From: Sperchopsis tessellata
Taxonomy: Eukaryota; Arthropoda; Insecta; Coleoptera; Hydrophilidae
Assembly (NCBI GenBank): GCA_033557685.1
Contig: JAWQRN010000504.1
Coordinates: 1 to 28,875, forward strand
Reading direction: 5' to 3'
DNA: 28,875 nucleotides
Within the stretch, counting starts at the first letter, position 1; each line of letters starts with the position of its first letter. Below are positions 1 to 10,225 of the stretch, piece after piece. The notes below the pieces were generated by a model, which saw only the letters and a list, made by a program, of their open reading frames with translations, did no database searches and was not told where the DNA came from. A program made the translations under genes and the position numbers.

Positions 1-120
1 ATATGAAGGTTTAGCTGAACTGTAGTCTAAACTAAGACTATATAAAGTATTTGGTATGCGTCTTTTGGAGAGAAATTAAACTACAGAGTGCAATATAGAT
101 TGATTTATTTCTATCGCCAA

Positions 121-154
121 TATTTCGATGAGCTATATGCCATCTTTTTCAGGA
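121..154 (-). other. Hammerhead-like motif in left fold-back arm
   Basis: On the minus strand the order is CTGAAAA, a potential 4-bp stem (GATG at 141-144 with CATC at 127-130, minus-strand reading), then GAAA. This resembles the CUGANGA / stem II / GAAA core of a hammerhead ribozyme with the G of the first core box mutated. The partner motif in the right arm is CTGGAGA, so an ancestral CTGAAGA is a plausible consensus. Stem I and the cleavage site were not established. Confidence 0.35.
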
Positions 155-460
155 TCTAAGAGGGTACAAGACGCGGATTAGGTTTTAGATTGGCATTTGA
201 TCCTAATGAAACAAGAAACAAAACTTTGCATATCTGACCCATTTCAGATTACATTCAAAGAAGAGTGTCATGGTAGCAAAGTTGGCATGAAATACCTGCA
301 ATTATATATCTACGTTTGTTACGGAGAGCCAATTTTGCTACCATGACACTCTTATTTTAAAGTAACCTGAAATGAGTCAGACATGCATAGTGTTCTTGCT
401 TGTTTCATTAAGATCAAACGTCCATTTAAGACCTATCCACGTCTTGTTTCCTTTCAGACC

Positions 461-495
461 CTGGAGAAGATAGCATATGGCCATCGAAATATTGG
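461..495 (+). other. Hammerhead-like motif in right fold-back arm
   Basis: Plus-strand counterpart of 121-154: CTGGAGA, a spacer AGATAGCATATGGCCAT, then CGAAATATTGG. The GAAA box and downstream TATTGG are identical to the left arm. Activity is not implied; the copy carries substitutions in the first core box. Confidence 0.32.
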
Positions 496-533
496 CGATA
501 GCAATAAATCAATCTATATTGCACTTTGTAGTC

Positions 534-1629
534 CGACGTCAAATATACAAACAAATAAGGAAATGTGCTTGAGGCATATATCTGTAGGTATGTCTGCCTG
601 TAGGTTTATCTGTCACTTTTGTCATCTCTGTTTGACTTATGAAAATGAAAATTACCAAGTACATTTTTAGCATACATTGTGAGGTTCTAGTCCATTTTGG
701 ATAAAATCGATCACCCGGAAATAGCATTTTCCCAATATCTGTCTATGTGTGTTCTATTCTCAGCCCAGGCGATATTCCTTAGAATACAATCGCAGGGGTT
801 TGGAATTATTTCGTTAGATATTAATAAATATGTTAGATAATTTAATAAATATATAAGAAGTATGTGGACTTTGACCCCGGAACCATTTAAAAAAAGAAAA
901 AATAAATTGAGCGTATACCGTTAGTACTTTTTGAATCTTCACAAAATTTTAACTATATAAACTTTTCAAATAATTGTTTGAGTTGAACTGTTTGTTTTAT
1001 ATTGAGTTTGGCTATTAATTTTTTTTTGTTTCATAATTGAAAATCGTTTGATGGCCACTAGATATGTAGATAAATTAAAAGATACTATAATTGTACCATT
1101 GACTACAGAGGGGAAAGAGAGAAGAAACGGCCCCTTTAAGATTAAATATAGATAACATTTTCAATTTTTATTATATTATCATTAATTTGTAGTTAATCAT
1201 CTAAATATAATCATATAAACTATTATTATTATATAGACTTTTTGATTACGTAAACTTTTTGTTTTGTTTGGTTGGCCTTGGTAAGTCATTCAGCCTAGAG
1301 CTATTATGTTACTAAGAAAACAGATTTAATTTGTCCAAGTGTTTTAGTAAGATAATGGACACGAGCTAGGAGATAAGTGCATAGTCATCGCGGCTATAGG
1401 CGTCAAAATATACCGGAGGGGGACTACAGGAGGGTTTATATTAGGGTGTATGTTAGTGATAATATAAAATTACTTTGGACTTGAATTATTTGTTAAATTT
1501 TCATGTTACATTTTTTAAATAAATTTGTACATAATTTTATGCATATTGAACTTGTCTCCAGAGGTTTTTTTGCGGCAGTTCGGTCGAAGTCGAAGGTGAC
1601 CTAATTGCCGCAGAATTGACGACTTCCAA
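534..1629. other. AT-rich intergenic or intronic sequence, nothing recognised
   Basis: Stop-rich in all frames. I see no exon, tRNA or terminal repeat. If locus A's first exon lies left of the window, this is intron 1 of that gene. Confidence 0.5.
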
Positions 1630-3065
1630 AATGACATCGATTTCTTCTGCTGGTAATGTTAACATTTATTATCAAAATGTTCGTGGCTTAAATACCAAAT
1701 TAGATACCTCCCGTACTGGAATTTCCTCACTGGATGTTGATGCTGTGACACTATCGGAAACTGGCTGTTGCTTGCTCTAATTCTAAATTGAAGTCTAGCC
1801 TTGTTGATGTTGATAATTGCATATGGGTATTTCCACCTAATATTGACTTGATTTGTGTGAAATGTCAGTTTGTAACTTTGGGTTTGTATTTAATTGTTGT
1901 GTATATTCCACCTAGCATGAGTTCCCAAATGCAACATCTGTTGAATTTTTTTTTACAATTTAAATTTTATGCTTAGTTATAAGATATTGTTAATTGTTGA
2001 TTTCAATTTAGCAGAGTTTTTTTCTCTACTTACAGAAAATACCTGTGTTGGGACAGTGCATGCATTTGCTTCATTCTTTAATGTTAATAAAATTAATAAG
2101 GACCGAAGTAGATTATTTCATCTTGAGTTTTGAAGATGTCTACCATCCAGCCTTCGATATCTCATTTCGGAGTCACATTAGGCTCGTTCCTACCTAACTC
2201 ATCTGTCCGTACATATAACTTTTAAAATGCTAATTTATCTCTGCTATGTGACAATCTTTTGTATTGACTGGGGTCTCTTACTTCTCTTTGGTGATCTAAA
2301 CCAGGCTTGTGATTGTCATGTCAAATGTATCGTCCTATACCCTATTTCTCTCGTCAGTTGTTGATGGTGATGGGCAGATTGATGTCATTTTTACCGACTT
2401 TGGCTTTTGCTTCTTTATAAACTTAATTCATTAGGTTTTTCCACTTCTTTGATTAGTTCTATCAGATGTTATTTATTCAATCGTCAGTTGTCTGTTAACC
2501 ACCAGGGTTTTAGTTCTCATTCATTCTTGGCTACTTCTGGAGTCCTCCAGGGATAAATACTGGTGCCTTTATTATTTATCATTTTCATTAATGACAATTT
2601 CTTTCTCACTAAATGTGTTATTTTTGCTAGAGACCTTAAGTTGTTGCTTTCAAAAATGATGCCACGGATGGCCTTAACCTGCAAGGTGCTTTGGTGTAAT
2701 GTCAAGTGCTTACTACTTAATATTAAGAAATGTAAAGTTATGAGTTTTACTCGTAAATGTACTGCTATTAAATTTCACTACAATGTCAATAGTACTATCT
2801 TGCATTTGGTTGATTATATGACGGATTTTGGTGTGGTTTTTGATGGAGGACATTCTCGAGATATCAGCATCTTCTACTCATTTGCTTGATTTTGTTATAA
2901 GAACTGCCCGTCAATTTGTTGACCCTCTTTCGTTGAATGTACTGTCTTTCGCTTTTGTCCGTTCTAAACTTGAATATTGTTCTGTTATTTTGCCTCCTCT
3001 CAGTGAAGTAATTAGTGGTTTCCTCTTAATATTCTGCTGGAATCTTCGCATATGTTCTCTCTCTC
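1630..3065 (+). mobile_element. Decayed CR1/Jockey-like non-LTR retrotransposon
   Basis: The three plus-strand frames carry broken pieces in the right order. NIYYQNVRGLNTKL (from about 1663) is the start of an apurinic-type endonuclease. LYLIVVYIPPS follows near 1890, then EDVYHPAFDISF near 2130. The reverse transcriptase region reads LFNRQLSV, SGVLQG, LVPLLFIIFIND (about 2470-2600), and LEYCSVI near 2970 belongs to the C-terminal part. The SGVPQGSILGPLLF consensus is interrupted by a stop and the catalytic YADD is unrecognisable, so the copy is dead. It lies left of exon 2, probably in intron 1 of locus A. CR1 versus Jockey clade cannot be settled from these pieces. Confidence 0.75.
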
Positions 3066-3084
3066 CTCTTGTCGTAGTACAATT

Positions 3085-3238
3085 GACGAGGAAGACCCGC
3101 GAATACATGGATAGAGGGAATAAAGAATACCATGAGAGACAGAGCTATGGGAGAAGAGGATTGGAGACAAAGAGATAGATGGCGATCGAAATACGGGATG
3201 CGGCAGAAGCTGTAGAACCGTCGCTTATAAAAAAATAA

Positions 3239-3240
<2 letters not shown>
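3085..3240 (+). mobile_element. 3' tail of a second non-LTR retrotransposon
   Basis: The plus-strand translation KTREYMDRGNKEYH, followed in a shifted frame by MRDRAMGEEDWRQRDRWRSK, resembles the last residues of endonuclease-reverse-transcriptase polyproteins. It runs into AAAAAATAAATAT and a long AT run, as expected for an element ending in a simple-repeat tail. It abuts the preceding relic but has a different character, so I treat it as separate. Confidence 0.5.
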
Positions 3241-3244
<4 letters not shown>

Positions 3245-3295
<51 letters not shown>

Positions 3296-3296
3296 A
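3245..3296. repeat. (AT)n microsatellite
   Basis: About 20 uninterrupted AT units, then one G interruption and a few more. Its position directly after the retrotransposon tail suggests it grew from that tail. Confidence 0.95.
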
Positions 3297-3780
3297 ATAT
3301 AACTTCATTCACAAATAATATATAGATCTAAAGTTACGAATACATTTTCAAATGGAAACCAAAGCACGAAAAATCTCATTACGTGCCATGAGAGATATAC
3401 AAAGTTTATAAACGTATTTATTCTAATAGACTTTAAAAAAATAAAAATAATTTTACTTTTTTACTTGCATTGATGAAAAAGTCAGACTTAAAATTAGCAG
3501 AGCAGTATAACGTTCAGATCCGCATCTCGTAGAAGCTATACCTCATCTGCTCAAAGTTTTCTAGAATTAAAATATCAATTTCCGTGTTAACTGTTTTATT
3601 TCTTGTGATTACTTTAATATGAGTTGGGACAGAATTATACAGTTTAAACCCTTTGAAAATTATGGAACGTCGACTTATAGATTTTGTTATCTTTTGAAAT
3701 GACTTATAGTTTGACTTATAAACAATTGTTGAATGCTATTTTCGAAAATAAAAATGCAATGTAAAGCTCCTTTTTTGTAG
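3297..3780. other. Intronic sequence before locus A exon 2
   Basis: AT-rich, with no recognisable repeat or exon. The last 15 bases form the pyrimidine tract and AG acceptor of exon 2. Confidence 0.6.
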
Positions 3781-3944
3781 ATATTTTGGAATATACCAGT
3801 TCTTAACACCAACTTTAGTAGTGAAAGATCCAGAACTCATCAAACAAATCACTGTAAAGGATTTTGACTATTTTCCAGAACATAGGAATTTCGTAGACGA
3901 AGATGCCGATCCTCTTTGGTCCAAAAACTTATTTGCTAGCAAAG
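3781..3944 (+). CDS. Cytochrome P450 (CYP9-like) locus A, exon 2
   Basis: Second coding exon of a microsomal P450; family members oxidise lipophilic substrates such as xenobiotics using NADPH-P450 reductase. It follows a pyrimidine-rich tract ending TTTTTTGTAG and stops at AAAG|GTAAAA. The first base completes an arginine codon begun in exon 1, and the frame then reads YFGIYQFLTPTLVVKDPELI and, later, KDFDYFPEHR, typical of the N-terminal part of CYP9 proteins. It covers about residues 67-121 if exon 1 is 200 nt as in the neighbouring loci. No matching first exon exists in positions 1-3780, so exon 1 probably lies left of the window; the equivalent intron at locus C is about 6 kb. The exon is about 90% identical to 28433-28596. 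The P450 call is firm; the CYP9 subfamily is a judgement from motifs. Confidence 0.88.
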
Positions 3945-4427
3945 GTAAAAAAAAACTAAATGCAATTTTTTTAACATACAATCCCTCGTGAGTTGGTACT
4001 ATGATTTCCTTTGACTATACACAATTGTCAGATATACACTTATACCACCTAGTGTATGTATTAAGGTGTAAATTTTGTTTCCAACAGTCCACTCGATGAG
4101 ATTCTTTGTATTTATACCATTAAATAGCAAATTCTCTATCTTGTGGACTATTCCAAATAAAACGGCTGCAGGTTTGATTAAGTCTCTCTAAACCGGAGGG
4201 TAGGAGAACTTAGCTGTAGTCATTACACAATCGTATTCAACGTTATTAACTGGTCTCTTAATTTCTAAATTTTTAACAGAAAGCCCTTTTCTATTTCAAT
4301 ATCTTCTAAATGATTCCCGATTTCTAATAGGTAGCCAGTTGACTTAATGTACCTCGAAATCTGTACTTTCTGTAATCCAGTAAATGATCATCCGTTCTAG
4401 TTATGAAGTTTTGTCCGGTTTGTCCGA
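3945..4427. other. Start of locus A intron 2
   Basis: The first 50 or so bases match the start of locus C intron 2 (28597 onward), showing common descent. The rest shows nothing recognisable. Confidence 0.6.
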
Positions 4428-4432
4428 TACAC

Positions 4433-4494
<62 letters not shown>
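4428..4494. repeat. Compound (CA)n(TA)n microsatellite
   Basis: A short CA run at 4432-4441 passes directly into about 26 TA units ending at 4494. Confidence 0.95.
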
Positions 4495-4496
<2 letters not shown>

Positions 4497-4590
4497 CAGA
4501 AGAGAAGTAACGGACAGTTATTACGTAAACAGTAGGTTATGATTACTAACGGGAAAATTCCAGAGGCTGGAAGTTTTATTTAATTAATAA

Positions 4591-4626
4591 GTTAACGTTT
4601 CGGAAATCATTTTTTCCATTTTCGAA
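4591..4626 (-). other. Penelope-type terminal motif
   Basis: The minus strand reads TGATTTCCGAAACGTTAAC, with AAAATGGAAAAAA just before it. CGAAACGTTAA matches the GAAACGTC-type block at 9055, 17020 and 25923 in this window. Known Penelope-like elements carry such blocks in their terminal repeats, some as hammerhead ribozymes. No CTGANGA box is intact here. Confidence 0.35.
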
Positions 4627-4639
4627 ACCCTATATACAA

Positions 4640-4989
4640 AAGAGATAAAACAAATTTGCTAAAATGACTTGTAAAGAAATTAAATAGTTAGGTAAAAACC
4701 TACCAGAACAGCACGCTAAGACCATATAGAGGTTTGTGTAAAACAGAAGGAAAATTTCGCCGTATTTACTTGAGACATATCAACAAGGTAGTCTTCTCGA
4801 AACCAGGTTATGTTTACATTTAGAAAAAGTCAATACACCAGTTTTGAAACACCGAATCTAAAAGGGACGAAAAACAACCATATATAAATGTTAGTAAATA
4901 CCACTACATACACTTTTAAAGTGAAGGCCCATGTAAAATTGTAGACCTAAGAAAAATGTTTAACTTAGTTTTTTGGTAGGAAAAGTTCA
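4640..4989. other. Possible 3' untranslated part of the following retrotransposon relic
   Basis: Non-coding and AT-rich. By position it would be the 3' UTR of the minus-strand element at 4990-6030; no end or target duplication was found. Confidence 0.35.
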
Positions 4990-6030
4990 GTTCAAACAGC
5001 ACTATTTGGTGCCAACCAACAAACATAGAAAAGGCAAGGAAAACACGTCAGACAGTAAACGTTTTTTGACAGCTCTCTTGAATGTATTCTCTGACACCAG
5101 CGCTGTGATTCTCCTCGGCAATTTGTTGAACAGTACTACTGCTCTATAAAATGGACTATTCATGGACCATAGTTTGGGATGCCAGGTCTAAAATTATGTC
5201 TATTTTTAGTTAAGTGTTTGTGGACATGTAAGTTTTGCTCGAACAAAATGTACACAGCTGGAAGGGTCAATATTTTGCTAACCCGAAAGGCCCCTCTGCA
5301 TGATTATAATCTATAAAGGCGAAACATTACCCGTATTACCCCTAAAAATTACTTCGAAACCCTGCATACCACTCCAAAACTGGACATCATATCCGATCAA
5401 GAATCCGAAATATGTAAAATACACTGTGTACCAGTGCCCACCACATCTCCTAAGGTTCTTATTATATATATTGTAGAATTAAGCCGCCTGTTCAGATACT
5501 CAATATAATCGCAGAAAAAAAGCCTCACATCCAACCTTAGTTATTATTTGCGAACCAACGATCCATGTCATAGAGTACAGTCTTCGCTTTATGCCTTAAT
5601 TGGTGCGCACTTCCAGCAGAGAAAATAGCGGTTGTATCTTTAACGTACATAACTAGCTCCGCATCAGTGCACAGAGGTAGATCATTGATAAAAATATTAA
5701 ATAACGGACCAAGTATCGATCCCTACGGTACGTCTGTGCGGAAATCTGCAAAATTCGAATTTGACCCACGAAGTGACACATATTGACGCCTGCCATCCAA
5801 ATAAGAGGAAAGCCAGCTCAGTGCTGGCCCTTGCTTTCCATATCCTTCCAACTTTCGCAACAGTAAGTTATGATTGACCAGGTCGAATGCCTTACTTAGG
5901 TCACATATCAACTGATATGTGACCTTATCAATTCTGCGGTCAGTAGTCTGTTAAAGTTTTCGAAGATCTTTTTCGATAAGCCGTTCATGGCGGATCTTGT
6001 TGCCATATTCTGGCGAAACCTATGCTGCAT
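4990..6030 (-). mobile_element. CR1/Jockey-like non-LTR retrotransposon relic
   Basis: On the minus strand the RT domain reads ICDLSKAFDLVNHNLLLRKL, then GRRQYVSLRGS, then VP-stop-GSILGPLFNIFIND, then MYVKDTTAIFSAGS. The QGS glutamine has become a stop and the catalytic YADD is YVKD, so polymerase activity is lost. Further on come FWSGMQGFEVIFRG and, near 5150-5060, SPFYRAVVLFNKLPRRI and FKRAVKK, the normal end of such ORF2 proteins. The order is correct over about 1 kb. It sits antisense within intron 2 of locus A. A 28-base palindrome at 5898-5925 interrupts the frame just ahead of motif A. Confidence 0.8.
5898..5925. repeat. 28-base perfect palindrome in the RT relic
   Basis: Two 13-base inverted halves, AGGTCACATATCA and its complement, around a 2-base centre. 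Intact relatives have no such repeat just before the DLSKAFD motif, so it looks like a small inverted duplication made after insertion. Confidence 0.85.
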
Positions 6031-6740
6031 GATGAGAGTATATTAAATCGTGAGAAGAAAGTCTCCGAGGGAATGAATGTCCAAACAGTATTTAATGATA
6101 GATACCGATACGCGTCCGTTCATATATGTGTAAGATCGAAATGTCTGACAAACGCAATAGCCAATAACCTGGAATCACTCATTTTACTAAATCTAAGTTT
6201 AAACTGATTTAATTTTCTGACTCACGCCCAGTAACTTGCATATCTGACATCAAAATAGCTCTAGATATGTAGTAATCGGACCTAATTTCAGTGCCAATAA
6301 AAGCACTTTTTGCAAGTATTCTGCAATATTTTTTATAATGCGCAATTATAGTTGAGTCCAAGAATTGCCGATAATGTTAGGTGTAACATAAACGGTAAGC
6401 CCACATATCATAGGCTTACATTGAACATCACTCTTGTGAGCTGTCATCCTCATACAGAGTTTATTAACAATATATTCGGACAGCTTACCAAACTAGGGAT
6501 TACAAAGGTGTCATTTTTCTTTGTTTATTTTGTGTATAACATAACAAGGATAATTTTGGCAATTTGTTTTATGACTGTGATATCCTGTTCATTATTGACA
6601 TCTGAGAGCATGTCTAATCTGTTAATCGGGGCCCTAAAACTTCAGCATCAATAATACAGAATTAATTCAATCAAATTCCAACAAAACATATCACAGAAGA
6701 GAGTAAATTAGTTTCTTTCTAGCAATATACCTGTCCATAG
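6031..6740. other. Intron 2 sequence, nothing recognised
   Basis: Open frames at 6022-6207 and 6352-6654 have no recognisable domains or codon bias. The segment lies between two transposon relics. Confidence 0.45.
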
Positions 6741-6743
6741 TTA

Positions 6744-7848
6744 CGAGGGTTACCTTATAAATGTTTACAAAAACTAGCTTTCCAAAATATTCTCCTTTAA
6801 GTATATTTTTTCCACTCTGAAGTTGGTATCTCAAAAACTTGGTTTCTGAAGGCTTCAACAGCTTCTTGAGGTGATAAAAATCGCCGTCCACGCATATTTT
6901 GCTTGACACAAAAAAGTCGTTAGGCGATAAATCAGGTGAATACGGGCAATGAGACATTAATTCTATGTTTTTCTCCTTCAAATAATCAATTGTTTGACGT
7001 GTTGTGTGAGAGCTGGCGTTGTCATGATGAAGAATGATGCACGTTTTCGGTTGTTTTTCCTGATTTCGTCGATGACTTCTGTAAAAAAAAAATTGTTTAC
7101 CATTCAGCGTTAATTGTTCTTCGACCCTCTAAAGGAATGGTCGGAATGGAACCGAAGAAACAAGTGATCATTTTCTTGGAAGTGCTTCGTGAACGAAGAA
7201 CTTACGTGGAATTCGGTTCATCTTGGAACACCCAAACAATGGATTGTCGCTTAGTTTCCTGTTCATACGAATATATCCTAGTTTTGTCACCTGTTACGAT
7301 GTTGTATATGGATTTTGTAGTTCCCCGGTCGATTTTTTTAGGAATTGCCTTACACCAAATAAAACAAGCTTTTTGTTTGAGCTTCGGTCAAATTATGCGG
7401 AATCCGTCGGGAACAGATCTTTTTCAAAATCATGTTGCGCACAGCATCGATGTTTTTTTGGAATTACAATCGACTTTTGGTCGACCTTCACGAAATTCAT
7501 CACTGACGGACGCACGATCACGACGAAGTTCTGCAAATCAATTGTAAACAGTCTTTTCTGATGGTGCATCATTACCAAAAGTTGAACGAAGCGATTCTAT
7601 GCATTGTTGTTGAGTTAGGCCTTTACTAAAATCGTAAAAAATCTTCCAATGAAAACCTTCACGTGAAATTTTCATTTTTTTCACAAAATTGCTTTTTTTA
7701 AACGCTCACTGTATACAAACTACTCTGTCAATTTCTTAGCTGTCTCTGTTTTCACAATAACAAATGTCAAATTTGACGAAAATAGTAACGACACATCTCA
7801 ATAGCGCCACCTATTGGTCGTTTGAAAGCACTTAAAAGGTAATTCTCG
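6744..7848 (-). mobile_element. Mariner (DD34D) transposon, decayed
   Basis: A 1105-bp element between TA dinucleotides (6742-6743 and 7849-7850). Its ends are imperfect inverted repeats: CGAGGGTTACCTTATAA at the left against CGAGAATTACCTTTTAA at the right. The transposase is on the minus strand. Readable blocks are a helix-turn-helix N-terminus (FYDFSKGLTQQQCIESLRSTF), IVTGDKTRIYSY with the first aspartate, ILHHDNASSHTTRQ with the second, and CPYSPDLSPNDFF with the third. There are 34 residues between the second and third aspartates, the mariner spacing. Stops and frameshifts occur between blocks, so it makes no transposase. It lies in intron 2 of locus A, opposite to the gene. Confidence 0.88.
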
Positions 7849-7850
7849 TA

Positions 7851-8161
7851 TATGTATTTAGATGGAAAATACTTTAACCAGTAAGCTGATGACGGATGTC
7901 AGCAGTCGTAGACATGCAGTGCTGAAAGTTGATTTGTGTAAATATTACGCCACTCCCAACCAAGAGATATATACGTTCAAGGTTTTAACCTTATTAATTC
8001 TTACACTTCTCACTTTTATCAAATACTAACAGACTCACTATCTAAATTATCGGATAAACATAACTCATAACCCCAAAGACCTGAATTTAAGCGACTCAGT
8101 GAGCACCTCTTCTTAGTAATACTAATAATCATACTCTAACTTATTTAATTATAAATCACAG
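7851..8161. other. End of locus A intron 2
   Basis: Non-coding sequence between the mariner and exon 3. I see nothing beyond the acceptor ending at 8161. Confidence 0.6.
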
Positions 8162-8490
8162 GTCATAAATGGAGGGAAATGAGACCAACTCTAAGCCCAT
8201 CATTCACCAGCAGTAAAATGAAATTTATGTACTCCTTGATGGCAGAATGCTCAGAACAATTTGCTAATTACTTTAACAGCAAAGAAGAGAATATAGTAGA
8301 AGTTGAATTGAAAGATATCTTCACTAGATATACAAATGATGTAATTGCCACCACAGCTTTTGGCGTTAAATGTGATTCCTTGGTAAACCAGGACAATGAA
8401 TTTTACTTAATGGGAAAAGATGCTACTGATTTTAGTGGAATAAAAGGGCTCAAATTCTTTCTATTTGCTTTAAGTCCATGGCTTATGAAG
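8162..8490 (+). CDS. Cytochrome P450 (CYP9-like) locus A, exon 3
   Basis: Third exon, 329 nt, flanked by ATAAATCACAG and AAG|GTTTGT. The split glycine codon (G from exon 2 plus GT) restores the frame exactly. It opens with GHKWREMRPTLSPSFTSSKM. WREMR is the C-helix WxxxR motif, whose arginine contacts a heme propionate in P450s, and the LSP-F-SSKM run is typical of insect CYP9/CYP6 proteins. It covers about residues 122-231 and ends in phase 0 after SPWLMK. No internal stop or frameshift is seen. The reading frame runs into the intron for about 24 codons before a stop, so an unspliced transcript would truncate here. Confidence 0.88.
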
Positions 8491-8629
8491 GTTTGTATAT
8501 TTCTATTGATATTATGTGTTGTTTTCATATCTCATCGTGGCATCATGTACATCTTGTTTTAAATCATAGATGTCTATAAAGTTACATGCACGAAAGCCAG
8601 ATTCACTAATTACTATGTAAGAACCCAGC

Positions 8630-8910
8630 TTAACCGTTTCAGTAGATCACTAGCTAACCAACAAACTAGTTAAACGAGTGGTTTTGAGTTTAAGCCCCGT
8701 CTCTATATGACTAGGAGAAGTAAATGTGTTGGTCATTTTCCGAGAGAGAAGTAAAATTGTGGGTCCAGTGTATTGTAGGTAAATGGAAACGCTTGCATAT
8801 TATATAGCCCAACTCTAGTTCAAACACTGGTAGCAGGAAAATTCCCAATTGTGGCAGCCTAATCCTTAGTGTGGGTGATTCGCCGCAGCAGTTGAAATAG
8901 GTCGAAGTTA
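8630..8910 (+). repeat. Possible tRNA-derived SINE
   Basis: TAGATCACTAGCTAACC (about 8643) loosely resembles a Pol III A box, and GGTTTTGAGTTTAAGCCCCG (8680-8699) resembles a decayed B box about 35 bases on. A 200-base unrelated body follows. No poly(A) tail or target duplication was found, so this is tentative. Confidence 0.3.
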
Positions 8911-9054
8911 AATAAGACAAACAGGCTTTTCAATTTGCTACGTTTTAAAACGAGCTACAATTTAATAAAAAGTATAACAAACTTTTCAGTGATTTAAAAA
9001 TTATTTTGAAGCTTATATTCAGATTTCCGGGAAATAACCGTGTATTTTATTTTT

Positions 9055-9095
9055 GCTGACGTTTCATCCACCTTTGAAGGGGGTATTATCAAGGC
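9055..9095 (-). other. Penelope-type terminal motif with GAAACGTC block
   Basis: The minus strand reads CCTTGATAATACCCCC, TTCAAAGGTGGATGAAACG and TCAGC in succession. The layout (CTTGA box, short hairpin-capable spacer, GAAACGTC) is the same as at 25923-25962. No protein-coding part is attached. It lies in intron 3 of locus A. Confidence 0.4.
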
Positions 9096-9109
9096 ATGGA
9101 GTTCTCAAA

Positions 9110-9555
9110 AGTGATACATATCTTCTGACCAAAAACCATCTAACCACCACCCATTGTGTGTGACTCAAAACGAGCTCTTGCATTTCAGCAGCAGATTACT
9201 AGTGCCCTGGAGCTTATCCAATAGACGCTTCTAGATAGGGGGTTTAGGATATTCTATGGAAAAAGGCATTCTACACTGTTCAGGACTTTGCTGCATACAG
9301 TTTCTAATTTTATACTGTTTTGTTGCTTTTTATTGCTGAGTGTGTGGTTGTAACATACTGTAATTTTTACATGTGTATATTTATCTATAAAATTTGTATT
9401 ATTTTACTCATTGCTTATGGACATGTTTCTTACAACCTTACCATACTAATTTATGTGTTTTTGTATGGTTTAATTAAGAGTTTAGTACAGTGGTAATATT
9501 GATTAGGAAATACTTAAAACCTTACAGTGCTTATTTGTCTTTGTTTTAATTTTAG
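9110..9555. other. Rest of locus A intron 3
   Basis: AT-rich with long T tracts. Apart from the exon 4 acceptor at 9554-9555, nothing is recognised. Confidence 0.6.
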
Positions 9556-10009
9556 GCTTTTGACATAAAAATATTCAGCGGTAAAGTAGCGGCATTCTTC
9601 AGAAGAGTAATCAAGGCCACAATTAAAATGCGTGAGGAAAATGGTCTAGTGCGTCCAGACATGATTCATCTTCTGCTGGAAGCCAGAAAGGGCAGATTGA
9701 AGTACGAAGAAAATGGAACCTTAGAAACTGGTTTTGCAACTGTAGAAGAGTCTGATTTGGGAAAGGTGGAAAAAGTTCAAAAGTCACAAATAACCGACGA
9801 TGATATCACAGCGCAAGCATTGATTTTCTTCATTGCAGGCTTCGACACAGCTTCAGTCTTGATGTGCTTACTCGCATATGAGTTAGGACTTAATCCTGAC
9901 ATACAAGAAAGATTGAGGCAAGAAGTAGATGATACTTATGAAGAATGTGGAGGAAAACTTACTTATGAGGCTTTATTGCAAATGAAATATTTGGATATGG
10001 TTGTGTCAG
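9556..10009 (+). CDS. Cytochrome P450 (CYP9-like) locus A, exon 4
   Basis: Fourth exon, 454 nt, after the acceptor TTTTAATTTTAG and before the strong donor CAG|GTAAGT. It encodes about residues 232-382. It begins AFDIKIFSGK, carries a charged F-G/H region (RPDMIHLLLEARKG), and reaches the I-helix signature AGFDTAS at about residues 325-331. This fits the P450 oxygen-activation motif (A/G)GX(D/E)TX, threonine included. The end reads MKYLDMVVS followed by one base of the glutamate codon that opens the ExxR motif. The frame is open throughout. The exon retains everything expected for this part of a catalytically competent P450. Confidence 0.9.
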
Positions 10010-10225
10010 GTAAGTCAATAAAATATATTTTATTAAATATAATATGCATTATTTCACAATGCAATTACATATGGGCAGCTTGTGAGGTTAGCAACTGCTA
10101 GTGTCTACTTGTATCAGGTCTCTATATTATAGGTGATAATTTTCCACCAAATTAAGATGCCATAGCTAGAGCGAAACATGGTTTGACAATGCAGTGTAAT
10201 TAAATAAATAATTTTAAAATTTTAG

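Larger units (their letters stand above)
80..532. repeat. Fold-back repeat with about 205-bp inverted arms
   Basis: Positions 80-286 and 328-532 are inverted copies of each other, with similarity estimated by eye at about 85%, separated by a 41-base loop. Both outer ends read ACTACA(G/A)AGTGCAATATAG on their own strand, and the inner ends share GAGTGTCATGGTAGCAAA. Each arm holds a CTGAARA...CGAAATATTGG block like those in Penelope-type termini. No protein is encoded; the open frame at 383-670 crosses arm and flank and has no recognisable domain. It could be two retroelement tails inserted head to head or a fold-back MITE. Confidence 0.75.

Noticed and set aside
383..670. 95-codon open frame
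   Set aside because: It crosses from the right fold-back arm into unrelated flank and shows no domain or splice context; other copies of the arm do not support it as a gene.
1..3780. First exon of locus A within the window
   Set aside because: No ATG-started hydrophobic anchor followed by a hinge and an AG|GT donor in the right phase is present on the plus strand before 3781.
3240..4500. CRISPR-like or satellite array
   Set aside because: The only tandem repeats are dinucleotide microsatellites; there are no spaced direct repeats.
7137..7561. Two plus-strand open frames of 136 and 112 codons
   Set aside because: They are antisense shadows of the decayed minus-strand mariner transposase.
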